Shown here: piece by piece, positions 16,372 to 24,394 of the stretch | How positions within the stretch are numbered: the stretch's first letter is position 1 | Layout of the letters: every line of letters begins with the position of its first letter | From: an uncultured Pseudomonadota bacterium | Lineage (GTDB): Bacteria > Pseudomonadota > Gammaproteobacteria > Burkholderiales > SG8-39 | Length of the DNA: 26,824 bases | Direction: 5' to 3' | Assembly: GCA_903909415.1 (NCBI GenBank) | Contig: CAIVVS010000079.1 | Span: 1-26,824 of the forward strand | Program-made: the position numbers and the translations under genes | The notes under the pieces: model-generated | Told to the model about the DNA's origin: nothing | Database searches by the model: none | Seen by the model: the letters and a program-made list of their open reading frames with translations, nothing else

Positions 16372-17202
16372 TCAACCGGATGTGCCGTTCCTCGGCCACG
16401 CCGCATCCGTCGGGCCCCGACCGTCCGCGCTTCGGTTCGCCCCGCTGTCGAACCCGCGGTTCACTCCCCTGCTCACCACAGGGGCCAGCGCCTTGGCCGG
16501 CGCGCGACGGTCGCGCCGCGCCAGGCCCACCAGGCGCATCCCGGCGGTGCGCTTGACGGCGCGCAACTGGTAGACGGCGCCGGCTATCGGCCACCAGCGG
16601 TCCCCCGCCTTCTCCATGAAGCCGAACCGCTGCAACCACAATGCGCTGCGAAACGGCGGCGCGAAACAACCGAACTGGCCGCCGGCGGGCTCGAATCCAA
16701 GCAGCGTCAGCCAGTCCTTGATTCGAAACAGCGACAGGAAGCGGCCGTTGTAGGGCGCCAGGCCGCCGCGGGCGCTGACCATGCGCCGCGCGCCCCACAG
16801 GGACAGCGGATTGAAGCCGGTGATGACCAGTTGGCCCTCCGGCACGAGCACGCGCTCGGCCTCGCGCAGTATCTGGTGCGGCTGGGCGCTGAACTCGAGC
16901 ACGTGCGGCAGTACCACGAGGTCCACGCTGTGCGTGGCGACAGGCAGCTGCCACGGTTCGGCCACCAGCCCCGTGCCGGGTTCCAGGCCCGCCACGAACC
17001 GGTGCGGAATGCGGCTGTTGGCGAGGAAATCGATGCCGGGCAGCCCGACCTGAAGCGCATGGAAGCCAAAGGCATCGTCTACTGCCGCGTCGAAGCGCTC
17101 CCGCTCCCAGCCGAGCACATAGCGACCAGCCTCGCCGGCGAACCACTGCGACAGCGGGTCCGCGCCGGCATGACTCGCCGCATGGTTACTGGATTGGGTC
17201 AT
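16372..17202 (-). CDS. YafS-like class I SAM-dependent methyltransferase family protein
   Basis: A 276-residue protein with the Methyltransf_11 pattern: PVATHSVDLVVLPHVLEFS (87-105), then ILREAERVLVPEGQLVITGFNPLSLWG (111-137). Motif I is weak: FHALQVGLPGIDFL (47-60) lacks the usual glycine-rich SAM loop, as in the E. coli neighbour YafS, so activity is uncertain. The substrate is unknown. Position between gloB and rnhA supports YafS kinship. I prefer ATG 17200-17202; an upstream in-frame ATG (17269-17271) would overlap the gloB start and adds residues unlike the family. The C-terminal 45 residues are basic and low in complexity. Confidence 0.85.
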   Translation of the reverse strand: MTQSSNHAASHAGADPLSQWFAGEAGRYVLGWERERFDAAVDDAFGFHALQVGLPGIDFLANSRIPHRFVAGLEPGTGLVAEPWQLPVATHSVDLVVLPHVLEFSAQPHQILREAERVLVPEGQLVITGFNPLSLWGARRMVSARGGLAPYNGRFLSLFRIKDWLTLLGFEPAGGQFGCFAPPFRSALWLQRFGFMEKAGDRWWPIAGAVYQLRAVKRTAGMRLVGLARRDRRAPAKALAPVVSRGVNRGFDSGANRSADGRGPTDAAWPRNGTSG

Positions 17203-17237
17203 GGGGACGGAAATGGCCCAAAATGGCGTCTTGAGCA

Positions 17238-17252
17238 CGGCCCTTCGGGCCG
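17238..17252 (+). promoter_or_regulatory. Hairpin in the gloB leader
   Basis: CGGCCC and GGGCCG form a perfect six-base stem with loop TTC. It ends three bases before the GGGAG ribosome-binding site of gloB (17256-17260), so folding could affect ribosome access. It also lies in the upstream region of the divergent methyltransferase gene. Confidence 0.35.
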
Positions 17253-17269
17253 CCAGGGAGAAATGCCGC

Positions 17270-18037
17270 ATGAGCTACCAAGTCGAGACCATCCCCGCCT
17301 TCAAGGACAACTACATCTGGGGACTGCGCGATGGCGGATGCGCCGCCGTGGTGGACCCGGGAGATGCCCAGCCGGTTCTGGAATGGCTCGCGCGCGAACG
17401 CCTGCGGCTGGTGGCGATCATCATCACCCACCACCATGCCGACCACATCGGCGGCATTCCCGCGCTGCTGGAGAAGTTTTCCGTGCCGGTGCATGGGCCC
17501 ATCGGTGAAGAGATTCCGACCCTCACCAACCGCGTGGGGGGCGGTGATGCGATCCGCGTGCCGGAAATCGGCGCCGATTTCGCCGTGATCGACGTACCGG
17601 GCCATACCCGGGCTCACATCGCCTATTATGGGGCAGGGCACCTGTTCTGTGGCGACACCCTGTTCGCCTGCGGCTGCGGCAGGCTGTTCGAGGGCACGCC
17701 TGATCAGATGCACCGCTCCCTGGCGCAACTGGCCGCGCTGCCGGGCGATACCAAGGTGTATTGCGCCCACGAGTACACGATGTCCAACATCGCCTTCGCG
17801 CGCGCCGTGGAACCCGGCAATGCCGCCCTGGCCACGCGGGAGCAGCGAGACGCGGCCCTGCGACGCGATGGCCTGCCCACGGTGCCATCGACGATCACCG
17901 CAGAACTCGCCACCAATCCCTTCATGCGCGCCTCGGAACCGGAAGTCGCCGCCGCGGCAAGCACGCGGGTCGGCAAGTCCGTTACCGATCCGGTCGAGGT
18001 GTTCGCAGCGATACGCAGCTGGAAGAACGAGTTCTGA
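17270..18037 (+). CDS. gloB: Hydroxyacylglutathione hydrolase (glyoxalase II)
   Basis: Hydrolyses S-lactoylglutathione to lactate and glutathione, the second step of methylglyoxal detoxification, in the cytoplasm. The 255-residue product has the metallo-beta-lactamase metal motif THHHADHIGG (53-62), with His112 in VPGHTRAH, Asp129 in FCGDTLFACGCGRLFEGT and His167 in YCAHEYT. The C-terminal glyoxalase II domain ends with DPVEVFAAIRSWKNEF, matching the family. GGAG lies nine bases before ATG 17270. It is divergent from the methyltransferase gene and is followed by mltD after 131 bases, as in other proteobacteria. Confidence 0.97.
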   Translation: MSYQVETIPAFKDNYIWGLRDGGCAAVVDPGDAQPVLEWLARERLRLVAIIITHHHADHIGGIPALLEKFSVPVHGPIGEEIPTLTNRVGGGDAIRVPEIGADFAVIDVPGHTRAHIAYYGAGHLFCGDTLFACGCGRLFEGTPDQMHRSLAQLAALPGDTKVYCAHEYTMSNIAFARAVEPGNAALATREQRDAALRRDGLPTVPSTITAELATNPFMRASEPEVAAAASTRVGKSVTDPVEVFAAIRSWKNEF

Positions 18038-18108
18038 GCGGCACTCCCGCAGTGCGCCGGGCGGTCGGATTTCCCTTGCGGATGAAGCGCTTGCGCGCTC
18101 CGGTCGGA

Positions 18109-18137
18109 TTGACCGGACAACCCGCCTCCGTTACCAT
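18109..18137 (+). promoter_or_regulatory. Candidate sigma-70 promoter of mltD
   Basis: TTGACC (18109-18114) and TACCAT (18132-18137) are 17 bases apart. Transcription would begin near 18144, just before the GGAGG ribosome site at 18156-18160. The agreement of promoter, ribosome site and GTG start supports the mltD start chosen here. Confidence 0.5.
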
Positions 18138-18168
18138 CCATGGGTTGCCTAGGACGGAGGCCCGCCCG

Positions 18169-19821
18169 GTGCCGCACCACGGACGAGACCGACGTATCGC
18201 CGACCAGCCAGCCACGGTGCCGAGCCGCCGCATGCAGGCGCTGATTGGCAGGGCCTGCATGCTTGCGGCCATCGCATCCGCGGCGATCTGGCAGCCCGCG
18301 CGCTCGCAGGACATCTTTCCGCCCCCGCCCGGCGGATTGGTTGCGCCGGCCACGCAGTCGGTGCCGCAACCGGCCACACCCGCGGCAACCCTCTCCAGCC
18401 CTGCCCTTGCCTCGCCGGGGCCGGATGTGCCCATCACCGAAACGCGCGAAGTACGCGATCCGATCGCGCCCCTCGCCATCGACCTGACCGTCACTCACGA
18501 CGACCTCTGGGTGCGGCTGCGCCGCGGTTTCGCGATCCCCGACCTGCAGAGTCCGCTGGTACAGGACCGGCAGATCTGGTACGCCGCGCGCCCGACCAGC
18601 ATCAAGCGCATGGTCGAGCGCAGCCGTCGCTACCTGTACCACATCGTCGAGGAACTCGAGAAGCGCGGCATGCCCACCGAACTGGCGCTGCTGCCCATGG
18701 TGGAGTCGGCCTTCAACCCGATGGCGTACTCGCGTGCCCACGCATCCGGCCTGTGGCAGTTCATCCCCTCCACGGGCAAGTCCTACAACCTCCAGCAGAA
18801 CTGGTGGTACGACGCCCGGCGCGACATCATCGCCTCCACGACAGCCGCTCTGGACTACCTCCAGTTCCTGTACGACATGCACGGCGACTGGCACCTTGCA
18901 CTGGCGTCCTACAACTGGGGCGAGAACGCCGTCGCGCGCGCGATCGAGCGCAACAGGCGTGCCGGCCAGCCCACCGACTACCTCAGCCTGTCCATGCCCA
19001 CCGAGACGCGCTACTACGTTCCCAAGCTGCAGGCGCTGAAGAACATCCTCGCCAATCCCGTGGCCTTCAGCATCGACGTGGACCCCATACCCAACCAACC
19101 CTACTTCGTCACCGTCTCCAAGACGAAGGACATCGACATCCGTACGGCGGCAAAGCTCGCGGACATGTCGGTGGAGGAACTGATCGCCCTGAATCCGGCC
19201 TACAACCGCCCGGTGATAACCAGCGCCCAGTCACGGACCCTGGTGCTGCCGGCAGACCGCGCCGAGCTTTTCGCCGCCAACCTGGAATCCCATGACAAGC
19301 CGCTGTCGGCCTGGCAGACCTACACGCTGCGCGCCGGCGACAAGCTCGACAAGATCGCCGCGGCGCACGGGATCACGCTGGCGCGGCTGCGCCAGGTGAA
19401 CGGCATCACGGCCAAGAGCAAGGTGGGGCCGGGCCTGCAGGTCCTGGTGCCAGTCAAGGGGGCCGCAGTCTCGGCGGAACCGCTGCCGACGCTGTTCCAG
19501 CCGCCAGCGGCAACCGTTCCGGCGCGGGCGCAACCGCAGACTCGCGAAGTGTTCCACACGGTGCAGAAAGGCGACACGCTGCCCGCCATCGCGCAGCGCT
19601 ACAGTGTCAGCGTGGAGGACCTGCGCCGCTGGAACCAGATCGGCCGGCTGGCGGCGGGCCAGAAACTGAAGATCGAGGTGAAGGCGCCCGCGCCCCGCGC
19701 CAGCAGCGCAGCGGGCCCCAAGCACGCGCGCAAGGCGCAGCCCAAGCGTGCCGCAGGCAAGCGGGCGGCAACGACGCAGCGCGCCCAGACGAAGCCCGCC
19801 GCGAAAAAGGCCCCGCGCTGA
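18169..19821 (+). CDS. mltD: Membrane-bound lytic murein transglycosylase D-like protein with LysM repeats
   Basis: Cleaves peptidoglycan glycan strands. I chose GTG 18169 because a perfect GGAGG lies eight bases upstream and a promoter-like sequence fits it; ATG 18232, 21 codons on, has only a weak site. From the GTG (550 residues): hydrophobic signal segment about 28-42, a Pro/Ala-rich stretch, then the SLT domain with catalytic Glu179 in PMVESAFNP and ASGLWQFIPSTGKSYNL (192-208). A degenerate repeat is followed by two clear LysM modules (WQTYTLRAGDKLDKIA and FHTVQKGDTLPAIAQRYSV). The last 35 residues are Lys/Ala/Arg-rich. Unlike E. coli MltD no lipobox is seen, so it may be secreted or held by its signal anchor. 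Confidence 0.92.
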   Translation: MPHHGRDRRIADQPATVPSRRMQALIGRACMLAAIASAAIWQPARSQDIFPPPPGGLVAPATQSVPQPATPAATLSSPALASPGPDVPITETREVRDPIAPLAIDLTVTHDDLWVRLRRGFAIPDLQSPLVQDRQIWYAARPTSIKRMVERSRRYLYHIVEELEKRGMPTELALLPMVESAFNPMAYSRAHASGLWQFIPSTGKSYNLQQNWWYDARRDIIASTTAALDYLQFLYDMHGDWHLALASYNWGENAVARAIERNRRAGQPTDYLSLSMPTETRYYVPKLQALKNILANPVAFSIDVDPIPNQPYFVTVSKTKDIDIRTAAKLADMSVEELIALNPAYNRPVITSAQSRTLVLPADRAELFAANLESHDKPLSAWQTYTLRAGDKLDKIAAAHGITLARLRQVNGITAKSKVGPGLQVLVPVKGAAVSAEPLPTLFQPPAATVPARAQPQTREVFHTVQKGDTLPAIAQRYSVSVEDLRRWNQIGRLAAGQKLKIEVKAPAPRASSAAGPKHARKAQPKRAAGKRAATTQRAQTKPAAKKAPR

Positions 19822-19827
19822 TTCCAG

Positions 19828-19854
19828 GGCGGTGCGGCCACCGGGTTCACCGCC
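19828..19854. terminator. Convergent terminator-like stem between mltD and the ABC operon
   Basis: GGCGGTG (19828-19834) pairs with CACCGCC (19848-19854) over a 13-base loop. It lies just after the mltD stop and overlaps the stop codon of the converging ATPase gene, so it could serve both. No T-run is seen. Confidence 0.4.
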
Positions 19855-21898
19855 GCCCCGCGTCGCCGTACAGCCGGCAGGCCACGGTCACGCCGTCGGC
19901 CATCCTGGCCGCCTCCGGGTAACCCGCGCGGCACTCCGGCCGCGCCTCAGGGCAGCGTGGATGGAAGTGGCAGCCCGCCGGCGGATTCACGGGAGAGGGC
20001 AATTCACCCGACAGCCGGGGCGCCGACGGCGCCTGCAGGTCGATCCGCGGAACCGCCGCCAGCAGGGCGCGGGTGTACGGGTGCCGGGGAGTCTCCAGGA
20101 CCCGCGCCGCCGGTCCGTGCTCGACGATGCGCCCGAGATACATCACCGCCACCTCATGGGCGAGGTACTCGACCACGGCGATGTTGTGGGTGATGAAAAG
20201 GTAGGCGATGCCGAGCTCATCCTGGAGCCGCTTGAGCAGGTTGAGGATCTGCGCCTGCACCGACACGTCCAGCGCGCTGGTGGGTTCATCGCACACGATG
20301 AGCCTCGGACGGACCGCCAGCGCGCGTGCGATGGCGATCCGCTGCCGCTGGCCGCCGGAGAACTCGTGCGGATAGCGCGAGCCCGCATCCGCCGGCAGCC
20401 CCACCTGGCCGAGCAGTTCCGCGACGCGCCCGGCCCGCTCCCCCGGCGCCGTGCCGCCCGCGAGGGCCTGCAGGCCCTCGCCGAGGATGTCGGACACCCG
20501 CATGCGGGGATTCAACGACGCGTAGGGGTCCTGGAAGATGATCTGGAACTCCGCTCGCCTCGGGCGCAGCGCAGCGCTGCCCATGCCGACAAGCTCGGTG
20601 CCGTCGAACCGCACGCTGCCGGCGGTGGGGCGTATCAGCTGGAGGATCGCCTTGCCGGCGGTGGTCTTGCCGCATCCTGACTCGCCCACCAGCGCGAGCG
20701 TGCGTCCGGGCGGGATCGCCAGCGACACGCCATCCACCGCCCTGACGTGGCCAACGGTGCGCTTGAGCAGGCCCTTGCGGATCGGGAAATGCACCTCCAG
20801 GCCCGATACCGACAGCAACGGCTCCCCGGGCGCGTCCTGCACCGCCACCGGCACGGCTGCCGCGCCGCCCGTGCCAGGACGAGAAGACGGTACTGCGCCC
20901 TGCTCCACCAGGAAACAGCGCGCCATGTGCCCATCGGCAACCGGCAGCAACCGTGGCGCGGACTGCCCGCACGCCGGCACGGCGTAGTCGCAGCGCTCGA
21001 AGAAGCGGCAGGCGCGGAACTCGGTGGTCAGCGGCGGCACGCTGCCGGATATCACTTCGAGCTCCGAGCGCCGCTTGGACGCGTCGGGCAGCGCCGCGAA
21101 CAACTTGCGCGAATACGGGTGCCGTGGCGAAGCGAAGAACTGTTCGCGGCTGCCGACTTCGACGATCTGGCCCGCGTACATCACGGCGACGCGATGCGCC
21201 ATCTGCGCGACCACGCCGAGGTCGTGGGTGATCAGGAGCACTGACATCCCGCGTGAGTGCTGGATTTCCTTGATCAGGTCAACGATCTGCGCCTGGATCG
21301 TGACATCCAGCGCAGTGGTGGGTTCATCCGCCACAAGGATGTCCGGCTCTGCCGCCAGTGCGCAGGCGATCATCACGCGCTGCTTGAGTCCGCCGGACAA
21401 CTGGAAGGGGTACTCGCCGAGGCGCCGCGTCGAATCCGGGATGCCCACGGCATCCAGCAGCGCGCGGGCACGGGTGACAGCCGCGTCTCCGGTCGCGATG
21501 CCGTGCCTGAGGATCACCTCCAGCAACTGCTCGCGCACGGTCAGCACCGGGTTGAGGCTGGTTGCGGGCTCCTGGAAGATCATCGCGATGCGCCTGCCAC
21601 GCACGTCGCGCATCAGGCGCTCCGGCAGCGCGAACATGTCGGTTGGCGCGCCGGCGGCGGCAGCGAGCCCGGGCGCAGCCGCCAGCATCGCCTCGCCGCC
21701 CACGATCGCCGCAGCCTCGGGCAACAGCCGCAGGATGGAAAGCGCCGTCATCGACTTGCCGCAGCCGGACTCACCCACGAGGGCGAAGGTCTCGCCGCGG
21801 CGCAGTTCCAAGTCGAGGCCGTCGATGGCGCGCACCGTGCCGGCGTCGGAATCGATCCACGTGCGCAGCCCGTTGACCGACAGCAGGGGCGCGTTCAT
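19847..21898 (-). CDS. Fused double ATP-binding protein of a peptide/nickel-type ABC transporter (YejF/GsiA-like)
   Basis: A 683-residue cytoplasmic ATPase with two complete nucleotide-binding domains, equal to a DppD-DppF fusion. Domain 1 has Walker A GESGCGKS (42-49), signature LSGGLKQRV (167-175), Walker B ILVADE ending at Glu192, and switch THD. Domain 2 has GESGCGKT (405-412), FSGGQRQRI, LIVCDE and THN. After each domain comes an oligopeptide-type C-terminal segment with paired cysteines (CRFFERCDYAVPAC near 297-310, and GCHFHPRCPEARPEC near the end). Both ATP sites look canonical. Its ATG overlaps the upstream permease stop by four bases. As the last gene of the operon it should energise the two permeases. 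Confidence 0.95.
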   Translation of the reverse strand: MNAPLLSVNGLRTWIDSDAGTVRAIDGLDLELRRGETFALVGESGCGKSMTALSILRLLPEAAAIVGGEAMLAAAPGLAAAAGAPTDMFALPERLMRDVRGRRIAMIFQEPATSLNPVLTVREQLLEVILRHGIATGDAAVTRARALLDAVGIPDSTRRLGEYPFQLSGGLKQRVMIACALAAEPDILVADEPTTALDVTIQAQIVDLIKEIQHSRGMSVLLITHDLGVVAQMAHRVAVMYAGQIVEVGSREQFFASPRHPYSRKLFAALPDASKRRSELEVISGSVPPLTTEFRACRFFERCDYAVPACGQSAPRLLPVADGHMARCFLVEQGAVPSSRPGTGGAAAVPVAVQDAPGEPLLSVSGLEVHFPIRKGLLKRTVGHVRAVDGVSLAIPPGRTLALVGESGCGKTTAGKAILQLIRPTAGSVRFDGTELVGMGSAALRPRRAEFQIIFQDPYASLNPRMRVSDILGEGLQALAGGTAPGERAGRVAELLGQVGLPADAGSRYPHEFSGGQRQRIAIARALAVRPRLIVCDEPTSALDVSVQAQILNLLKRLQDELGIAYLFITHNIAVVEYLAHEVAVMYLGRIVEHGPAARVLETPRHPYTRALLAAVPRIDLQAPSAPRLSGELPSPVNPPAGCHFHPRCPEARPECRAGYPEAARMADGVTVACRLYGDAGRR

Positions 21899-23373
21899 GC
21901 GGCCGCCACTTCCCTTGATGCATTGGCGGGATCGGGGGCGCGCACGACCCGCACACGCGGATCGAAGGCATCGCGCACCGCGTCAGCGAACAGGTTCGCC
22001 GCCAGCACCAGGACGAACATGAAGGCGAAGGCCGAGGCCAATGACCACCACACCATGGGCTCGCGCCCCATTTCCAGGCGCGCTGCGTTGATCATCGTGC
22101 CGAAGCTGGTCATGCTCGGGTCCACGCCTACGCCCACGTAGGACAGTACCGCCTCGGCCAGTACCAGGCCGGAGAAGTCCATCACCACCGAGATCAGCAC
22201 GATGTGCATCAGGTTGGGCAGCAGGTGGCGGGTCATGATCCGCCAAGGGCGCACGCCGAAGGCCTGCGCAGCCTGCACGTACTCCAGTTCGCGCAGCTTC
22301 AGCGCCTCGCCGCGAAGCAACCGGCACAGGCCGGTCCAGCTGGTCACCCCGAGGATGAGGCACAGGAACAGCAGCCGGAAATCGGCGCGCTCGGCCGCGG
22401 TCTGGAACAGCTCGGGGCGGGTCTCCATCTGCACCTGCAAAACGAGTACCGAGGCGGCGATCAGCAGCACGCCGGGGATGGAGTTGAGCGTGGTGTAGGC
22501 GTACTGGATCAGGTCGTCCACCCAGCCGCGCAGGTAGCCCGCCATGATCCCCAGCAGGACGGCGAAAGGCAGCATTACAAGCGTGGTGAGCGTGCCGATC
22601 ACCAGCGCGGTACGGATGCTCTTGAGGGAAAGGTAGAGCACGTCCTGCCCCACCTTGTCCGTTCCCAGTACGTGGTAGCCCTGCGCGAGCATCGCCGCGG
22701 GAAAGGCCAGTGCGAACAGCGCACCCAGCACCAGCAACACCGCGCGCCATGGAATCCCGGTCGCCCCGCGCCAGATGTCGCGCAGGTGTGCATCCAGCGG
22801 GACCCGCGGCGAGGGGCGGGATGCGATGCCGACCACGGCGCAGGCCAGCAACCAGGCGACCAGCGCCAGCGCGAGGCCGCGCATCACCCTGCCGACCACG
22901 TCCTGTCGCCAGTCGGCAGCGGGGTCGCGAAGGTGCGCGCCGCCGTGGCGCAGGCGCGGATACTCGCGCGCCTGGCCGCCGCCGGGACGCTCCACGGTCT
23001 CGCGCGAAAAAGCATGCGTTGCGAGCGGCGACGAATAGGTGCGCTCCGGACGCGTCGCGATCGGCGCCAGCAACACGTCCAGCGCGCTGCGTACCTCGGG
23101 CGAGTACGCCGCGACCCGCGCACCCTTGCCGCCCGGCTGGGCAGAAGCGCCGCGCGCGTCGATGGCCGGGCGGAAATGCAGGGAATCGAGCAGGCCCACC
23201 AGCAGGAACGCCCCCAGCACCACGGCCGAACCCATGCCCACCGGGCTGCGTGCGACGCGCTTCCACGGCGCCGCCAGGTGCTCGTGGCGGCGCACGTGCG
23301 CGGCGAACAGCAGCACCACCAGGATCAACAGGTACACCAGCGCGTCGGTCCAGAGCACCACGGGCAGGAACAT
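21895..23373 (-). CDS. Peptide/nickel-type ABC transporter permease (DppC/YejE-like) with long N-terminal extension
   Basis: A 492-residue inner-membrane permease. The DppC-like core starts with YHVLGTDKVGQDVLYLSLKS at about 233 and contains the ATPase-coupling loop EYVQAAQAFGVRPWRIMTRH and the closing FGTMINAARLEMGREPMVWW. Ordinary DppC proteins are about 300 residues, with one membrane helix before this core. Here about 230 residues precede it, with hydrophobic helices near 8-25, 47-63, 165-185 and 209-230, and a soluble loop near 65-163 that is probably periplasmic. GGGAGGGG lies just before the ATG. Forty-three bases separate it from the upstream permease gene, and it overlaps the ATPase gene by four bases. 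I believe similar long permeases exist in other betaproteobacteria. Confidence 0.93.
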   Translation of the reverse strand: MFLPVVLWTDALVYLLILVVLLFAAHVRRHEHLAAPWKRVARSPVGMGSAVVLGAFLLVGLLDSLHFRPAIDARGASAQPGGKGARVAAYSPEVRSALDVLLAPIATRPERTYSSPLATHAFSRETVERPGGGQAREYPRLRHGGAHLRDPAADWRQDVVGRVMRGLALALVAWLLACAVVGIASRPSPRVPLDAHLRDIWRGATGIPWRAVLLVLGALFALAFPAAMLAQGYHVLGTDKVGQDVLYLSLKSIRTALVIGTLTTLVMLPFAVLLGIMAGYLRGWVDDLIQYAYTTLNSIPGVLLIAASVLVLQVQMETRPELFQTAAERADFRLLFLCLILGVTSWTGLCRLLRGEALKLRELEYVQAAQAFGVRPWRIMTRHLLPNLMHIVLISVVMDFSGLVLAEAVLSYVGVGVDPSMTSFGTMINAARLEMGREPMVWWSLASAFAFMFVLVLAANLFADAVRDAFDPRVRVVRAPDPANASREVAAA

Positions 23374-23416
23374 CAGCCCCTCCCCCGGGAAAGCGGCAGG
23401 CGAAGGCCAGCGGCGC

Positions 23417-24394
23417 TCATTCGAACCTCACGCGCGGGTCGACCAGCGTGTACGAAACATCGGTCAGCAGCAGGCCCGCGATGTAGAGCACCGAACCGAT
23501 GAACACCATGGACCGGACCACGCCGAAATCCTGGGATTGGATGGCCTCGATCGTGTAGCTGCCCAGCCCAGGTATCCCGAAGAACGACTCGGAGATCAGG
23601 CTGCCCATGAAAAGGAGCGGTATGGCCACCACGGCGCCGGTAAGGATGGGGATCATCGCGTTGCGCAACACATGGCGGAAGAACACCGCGGCCTCGGTCA
23701 GCCCCTTGGCTCGCGCGGTGCGCACGTAGTCCCGGTACACCTCCTCGAGGAAGATGGTCCGGTACCAACGGCTGCCCGATCCGATGCCGCCTATGACGCC
23801 CACTACCACAGGCAACGCAAGGAAGCGCAGCGCGTCCGCGCCAGGCGCGTAGCCGGATATCGGAACCAGGCTCCACACCTTGGCCACCAGGTACTGCCCG
23901 CCGATGATGTAGAACAGCGAGGAGATGGACATCATGGCCACGCACAGCACCACGCCCCAGAAGTCGATATAGGTGGCCCGGAAGAACGCCATCAGCAGGG
24001 CGAAGGTGATGTGCACCGCGAGGCCGACGAGGAACACCGGCAGCGCCAGCGCCAGGCTGGGCCACATCCTGGTCAGGATCTCGCTGGCGATGTCGCGCCC
24101 GTCATCGGCGCGCCCGAAGTTGAAGCGGAACATCTCCAGCGACTGGCGGAAGTACAGCGTCTCGGTGAACTTGCCGGTGCCCGAGGCGGCGTCGTTCCAC
24201 AGCAACGGCTTGTCATAGCCCCGGTCGGCCTTCCATTTCTCGATCGCCTCGGCTGTCACCCGCTTGGCGCCAAGCTGCATCCGCGCCATGTCATCGGGCG
24301 TGTTGACCTTGAAGAACAGCGCGAAGGTAACCAGGTTCACGCCGACCAGGATGAGCACGGCGTACAGGCAGCGGCGCAGGATGTAGGCGCTCAT
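23417..24394 (-). CDS. Peptide/nickel-type ABC transporter permease (DppB/YejB-like)
   Basis: A 325-residue inner-membrane permease. It opens with the typical MSAYILRRCLYAVLILVGVN, whose hydrophobic helix covers about 9-29, followed by a periplasmic stretch ending in FNFGRADDGRDIASEILTRMWPSLAL (the DppB FG..S motif region). The coupling loop is YVRTARAKGLTEAAVFFRHVLRNAMIPI, then the end VSYTLVDPRVRFE, standard for the family. ATG 24392-24394 is chosen because upstream sequence is the end of the binding-protein gene; the two overlap by four bases (ATGA), implying coupled translation. Solute unknown. Confidence 0.95.
   Translation of the reverse strand: MSAYILRRCLYAVLILVGVNLVTFALFFKVNTPDDMARMQLGAKRVTAEAIEKWKADRGYDKPLLWNDAASGTGKFTETLYFRQSLEMFRFNFGRADDGRDIASEILTRMWPSLALALPVFLVGLAVHITFALLMAFFRATYIDFWGVVLCVAMMSISSLFYIIGGQYLVAKVWSLVPISGYAPGADALRFLALPVVVGVIGGIGSGSRWYRTIFLEEVYRDYVRTARAKGLTEAAVFFRHVLRNAMIPILTGAVVAIPLLFMGSLISESFFGIPGLGSYTIEAIQSQDFGVVRSMVFIGSVLYIAGLLLTDVSYTLVDPRVRFE

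Noticed and set aside
17203..17271. Longer methyltransferase start overlapping the gloB ATG
   Set aside because: Adds 23 residues not resembling the family and would cover the gloB ribosome site and leader hairpin.
18041..18055. GCACT-CCCGC-AGTGC stem after gloB as a terminator
   Set aside because: Five-base stem with no T-run, too weak to call.
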